From assembly GCA_040758525.1 (NCBI GenBank), contig JBFLVQ010000120.1:1-17337 (forward strand): a DNA stretch of 17,337 nucleotides. Reading direction: 5' to 3'. Origin of the DNA: JBFLVQ01 sp040758525 (GTDB lineage: Bacteria; Acidobacteriota; Blastocatellia; Chloracidobacteriales; JADJPF01). Made by a program: the position numbers and the translations under genes. Below the pieces are notes generated by a model. It had not been told where the DNA came from, did no database searches, and worked only from the letters and a program-made list of their open reading frames with translations. How positions within the stretch are numbered: position 1 is the first letter of the stretch; each line of letters opens with the position of its first letter. Of the stretch, positions 13,905 through 17,337 are shown piece after piece.

Positions 13905-14134
13905 ACACTACTCTATGTGAATATAAAAGTGTGGAAATAATTAAGAAAACGCTCATCCATTATCAGACTCTTCCCTACTCCATTACATTACCATCCGTTT
14001 TCTGCTAGCTCAAACTTATCAATCCATCATGTTCAAACATCACGCTAGCATCAAAGAGGGATTTAGGGTTTGAACATACACCATAATCATCGCTGAATGC
14101 ACCTGCTAAAGATATTAAATGATTCTATTTCCAG
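13905..14134. other. Spacer with a 10-bp inverted repeat
   Basis: No gene is visible. ATGTTCAAAC (14029-14038) and GTTTGAACAT (14068-14077) are a perfect inverted repeat with a 29-base spacer, and GCTAGC occurs twice nearby (about 14004 and 14044). It lies past the stop codon of the CHAT gene on the minus strand and before the small membrane-protein gene, so it could be a terminator without T-tract or an operator. Confidence 0.4.
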
Positions 14135-17100
14135 TCATCTTGCATAGCATTCACTACCACACTCTCCTTGAAGCACAAAACCTGCCCAATAATAGGGGGA
14201 CTGCCATCTCTGCTGCTTCCAGATCTCAATCTGCGCTTCCCTTAATGCCTCGGCAGGCCTTTTCTCTTCGCTAAACATCTTCTTATAGAAACGGACCATT
14301 AATTCAGAAGTAGCCTCATCATTGATATTCCAAAGACTGACCATTACTCTTGCTGTTCCAGCATACATAAAACCTTGTGTAAGACCTACTAGTCCCTCTC
14401 CTCTGATCTGTTTGCCAAGACCTGTACTGCAAGCACTAAGAACAACCAGTTCAGCAGATAAATTTAGATTGAATACCTCGCTTGCGGGAAGGAAACCTAT
14501 CTGCTGTTCACCCTGTTGATTAAACATAGAGAGAAGAAGACCGGACAGTTCAGGGTGAACGCTATTAAGAAATCCATGGGTTGCAAAATGGATTACTCGA
14601 TACTGATTCATCTCCATGCTTATAATCGCATTTAAATTTGCGTCAAAATCGAGTGCTATTTTCTGTTTCCCTTTATCAATAAGCTCTCCTATTCTCTTGG
14701 CCTCAAGACGAGTAAAAGGTAATCGTGATAGTCCAACGCCAACTATTGTAGCTCCAGATTCAACAGCCGTCTTTTCTAAACCTCTGTTCAAGTCAGGAAG
14801 GACTGCCGCTATTTCAGTTTTAGAACTCTCATTTATACTTCCATTAGCCTTGATCCGCTCATCATTTCTACTAAATACTGGATCAGCAAAGATAGCAATC
14901 ATCTTATCTACCGGCTTGCGCCCTGATAAACCACGTCGCAGTATTGCCAGTGTTGAAGCTGATGGAAGGCTCACTACCTCATGTTCAACCATTAGAGGAG
15001 AGTATGATTGAGATACCTTTGACTGCTCAGGCTCTAATCTCCGCTCTGTTTGTGATGATCTCTTTTCTGATACTTCTAATGGTAATGGAAGTATTGAGAA
15101 AGGTATATAGTGCAGCGCTCCATCAGCCACAACTAACAATCGCTTCTTCTTAAGTAGGGAAGCTGCGGGAGCAATTATCATATTGCTCAGGAATGCCACA
15201 GCATCAGGAAATTGTGCATCTGCCTTAGCTATCCGCTCACGCTTCTCGTCATCAGTCTCAAACTGTTTGCGCTCGCTTCTAGTTGTGATAAGAGAATAGA
15301 CCAGCCGAGCAGAGTCTTCTATTTTTTCTTTAGGAGGCAACTGATAGTTCTTAATCGAGTTTTTTGTTACTGCCCAGAGATAACTCCTCTCTCGACCAAG
15401 AGAATATTCTAGAAGCACTGTATCTGCATCAAGAACCTGTTGTTGAATCTCCTTGGAAGAGAGAGATTTAGGATATTTCAGAGCCGCATATCGAGGACTG
15501 CTCTTGCGAATCTCTGCCTCTACTTGCTGAAGATCCTCTTTTATTTGCTCTATCTCCTCTTTTGCAATTCGCTCCTGCTCAGGCGTATGTTTGCTGTTAA
15601 GAAGCTCAAGTTGATACTGAGCTTTAGAGTTAAGTTGACGCTGTAAGCTATCTTCTTTCTCTAATAATCGAGCATCTACCCCTTGACGAATATTAGCCTG
15701 AGCCTCAATCAAGCTCTCAAGAAGAGAACGAGCACAGGCTTGCTCATGGATCTCTAGAGCCTTTGCTGAGTAGCCTCCAGATCGATTACCATTATCCATT
15801 CTCATTAATAGATCAATATAAAAATCATAGTAATCTTGAACAGAAGCAAAGAAGGATAAGCGCAGTTCCCGGCTATTTACTTTTAATCTTAAAGACTCAA
15901 TTATATTAAGCGTCTTCTCTATTAGTATGGATGCTTTATTAAAATGGCTCTGATCGCGCTCAACTTGAGCCATTCGGTAGTATGTCTCTGCCTCCCCTTT
16001 GCGATCCACGACAGCTTGGAAGAGTTTCAATGCATCTCCATAGTAATAGAGTGCTCTATTAAACTGTTTTAATGATGCAGATATATAGCCAATGTTTGTA
16101 AGAGCCTTTGCCTCTTCCCATCTATTGCCGTCAGCCCGACAGAGAAGCAAGACCTTATTGTAATATTCCAGCCCTTTCTCTTTCTGATCCATCTTGGTAT
16201 AGACTGTGCCAAGATTGTTGAGCGTATTAGCTTCTCCTTTCCGATCACCAATGGCCTGAAATATTGGCAACGCTTGATTATAGCCTTCAAGCGCTTTCTG
16301 ATAATCTCCAGATAGAGAGAAGAGTTTTCCGAAAGCGGCAAGTGTGGCTGCCTCCTCGCGTCTGTCCCCTATAGATCGCAGTATCGGCAGAGCTCTATTG
16401 AAGTAATTGAGAGATTTCTCATATTCTCCGAGGAGGCCAAAAGTGATGGCAATATTATGATATGTATAAGCTTCTCCACTTTTGTCTCCTAATGCTCGAT
16501 AGATTGAAAGCGCATGATTAAGACAATCTATCACTTTCTGGCTCTCTCCCATTGGAGCATAGACCATGCTCAGATTAATAAGTGTAGTTGCTTCTCCCTC
16601 TTTATCGCCCATAGCACGGAAAAGTTGTAGTGCTTGGTTATAATTATCAAGGGCCCTCTGATTATCTCCCATTGAGTTATAGATAAGACTGATACTATTT
16701 AGAGTACATGCTTCTCCTATCCTGTTTCCAACAGCTCGCCAAAGCTGGAGAGCCTGCTCATAATTGTTGAGTGCCTTTCTATTCTCTCTAAGAAGATTAT
16801 AGGTATCTCCAATACTAAAGAGCGTTAGTGCCTCTCCATCCCTGTCCCCAATAGAGCGCAAAAGTGGCAATGAAGATTCAAACTTCTCTATTGCCATCTT
16901 CATCGATTCCATAGCTCCCTGTGAGCGAAGTTGCTTCGCTTCTGCAAAGGATTGCTGGACAGCGACTCGATTCTTATCTTCTGCTTTGGCATCTCTTAGC
17001 TCTACAATTATTACTCTATACTGCCCTGCAGGAGCTTCTTTATTGATTGAATGGATCTCCAATCTATACTTTCCAGCAGTTTCTGCTATTAGATAGAGAG

Positions 17101-17337
17101 GTTCGTCTGCTTGAGTGCGATAATCAACCTCTAAAATCTTCTTATTATCTGGACTAAATAGAGAGACTGCCAGATCGATACTCAACTGCCCTACTACTAC
17201 ATGTAGAAATTGACCTGAACCAAGCTCTATCTGATAGGAATGGTCTATCCCACCTTTTATCTCTCGCTCTAATACCTCCCCTTCTGCTAATTTATAAACT
17301 TTCTGATCCGTTATCTTCTTCCCTCTGTCTCTCTCTT
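14135..17337 (-). CDS. TPR-CHAT protease-like protein, 5' end beyond the window
   Basis: The frame stays open to the window edge; about 1066 residues are visible. The N-terminal ~110 residues form a beta domain (VYKLAEGEVLEREIKGG, SYQIELGSGQFLHVVV, then LIAETAGKYRLEI) that is common in Acidobacteriota CHAT proteins, so the in-frame TTG at 17183-17185 is not the start. Eight to nine 40-residue TPRs follow (about 16939-15860 in DNA), each ending G(D/N)(R/K)xGEAxTL. A helical, coiled-coil-prone linker (~15700-15500) leads to a CHAT domain (caspase-like, HetF-associated). The catalytic pair is intact: His in HFATHG (codon 14576-14578) and Cys in VVLSACSTG (codon 14429-14431). The C-terminus has the usual SLWNINDEAT and SPYYWAGFVLQGE. 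It should be a cysteine peptidase regulated through its TPRs. No gasdermin, CRISPR or kinase partner is visible next to it. Confidence 0.93.
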   Translation of the reverse strand, partial: ERDRGKKITDQKVYKLAEGEVLEREIKGGIDHSYQIELGSGQFLHVVVGQLSIDLAVSLFSPDNKKILEVDYRTQADEPLYLIAETAGKYRLEIHSINKEAPAGQYRVIIVELRDAKAEDKNRVAVQQSFAEAKQLRSQGAMESMKMAIEKFESSLPLLRSIGDRDGEALTLFSIGDTYNLLRENRKALNNYEQALQLWRAVGNRIGEACTLNSISLIYNSMGDNQRALDNYNQALQLFRAMGDKEGEATTLINLSMVYAPMGESQKVIDCLNHALSIYRALGDKSGEAYTYHNIAITFGLLGEYEKSLNYFNRALPILRSIGDRREEAATLAAFGKLFSLSGDYQKALEGYNQALPIFQAIGDRKGEANTLNNLGTVYTKMDQKEKGLEYYNKVLLLCRADGNRWEEAKALTNIGYISASLKQFNRALYYYGDALKLFQAVVDRKGEAETYYRMAQVERDQSHFNKASILIEKTLNIIESLRLKVNSRELRLSFFASVQDYYDFYIDLLMRMDNGNRSGGYSAKALEIHEQACARSLLESLIEAQANIRQGVDARLLEKEDSLQRQLNSKAQYQLELLNSKHTPEQERIAKEEIEQIKEDLQQVEAEIRKSSPRYAALKYPKSLSSKEIQQQVLDADTVLLEYSLGRERSYLWAVTKNSIKNYQLPPKEKIEDSARLVYSLITTRSERKQFETDDEKRERIAKADAQFPDAVAFLSNMIIAPAASLLKKKRLLVVADGALHYIPFSILPLPLEVSEKRSSQTERRLEPEQSKVSQSYSPLMVEHEVVSLPSASTLAILRRGLSGRKPVDKMIAIFADPVFSRNDERIKANGSINESSKTEIAAVLPDLNRGLEKTAVESGATIVGVGLSRLPFTRLEAKRIGELIDKGKQKIALDFDANLNAIISMEMNQYRVIHFATHGFLNSVHPELSGLLLSMFNQQGEQQIGFLPASEVFNLNLSAELVVLSACSTGLGKQIRGEGLVGLTQGFMYAGTARVMVSLWNINDEATSELMVRFYKKMFSEEKRPAEALREAQIEIWKQQRWQSPYYWAGFVLQGECGSECYAR

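Noticed and set aside
15860..16939. Periodic 120-base pattern as a possible DNA repeat array or CRISPR
   Set aside because: It is explained by 40-residue TPR repeats within the CHAT gene; copies are diverged and there are no spacers.

Overview
The window looks like a chromosomal segment of an uncultured Gram-negative bacterium, most likely an Acidobacteriota member (Blastocatellia-like). This is an inference from protein families: a ~1000-residue TonB-dependent receptor with an N-terminal carboxypeptidase-regulatory-like domain, and a TPR-CHAT protein with the N-terminal beta domain typical of that phylum. The moderate GC content fits but does not prove it. No tRNA, rRNA, transposase, integrase or CRISPR array is visible.

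Layout. (1) 1-336 is a long 5' leader with RNA-like secondary structure, weakly resembling a c-di-GMP-I (GEMM) aptamer, ahead of the outer-membrane receptor (337-3342) and a small exported protein of unknown function (3440-4021). (2) 4022-11040 is a same-strand block that I read as a metal-handling module. It holds a 114-residue His/Cys-rich protein with two internal repeats (4254-4598), an unrecognised 461-residue protein with three C-terminal PxW[M/L]xDF motifs (4828-6213), two paralogous VWA proteins with complete MIDAS motifs (6239-7177, 7201-8193), and a P1B-type ATPase with a very large His-rich N-terminus and SPC / HEGST motifs (8245-11040). The last four genes are separated by only 25, 23 and 51 bases. 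The small protein and the ATPase share a HxHGPxCxH motif. An 11-base stretch upstream of the small gene exactly complements its Shine-Dalgarno region up to the start codon, suggesting RNA-level control.

(3) 11041-11464 is non-coding and full of hairpins. Part of it, starting with GTGCG at 11195, resembles the domain I end of a group II intron, but no reverse transcriptase or domain V is seen. (4) A sensor histidine kinase carrying its own N-terminal excisionase-type HTH (11465-12922, minus) is divergent from an exported histidine-phosphatase-family protein (13089-13652, plus). A good sigma70-type promoter for the kinase and a palindrome lie between them. The phosphatase ends exactly where a small two-helix membrane protein (13653-13904, minus) ends. 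(5) 14135-17337 (minus) is a TPR-CHAT protease-like protein with an intact His/Cys pair; its reading frame stays open to the window edge, so its 5' end is missing.

How the genes may work together (inference): the His-rich protein would buffer a divalent metal and the ATPase export it. The VWA proteins and the motif-bearing protein could form a metal-dependent scaffold linked to the pump. This combination is not one I recognise as a described system and is the main candidate for novelty here.
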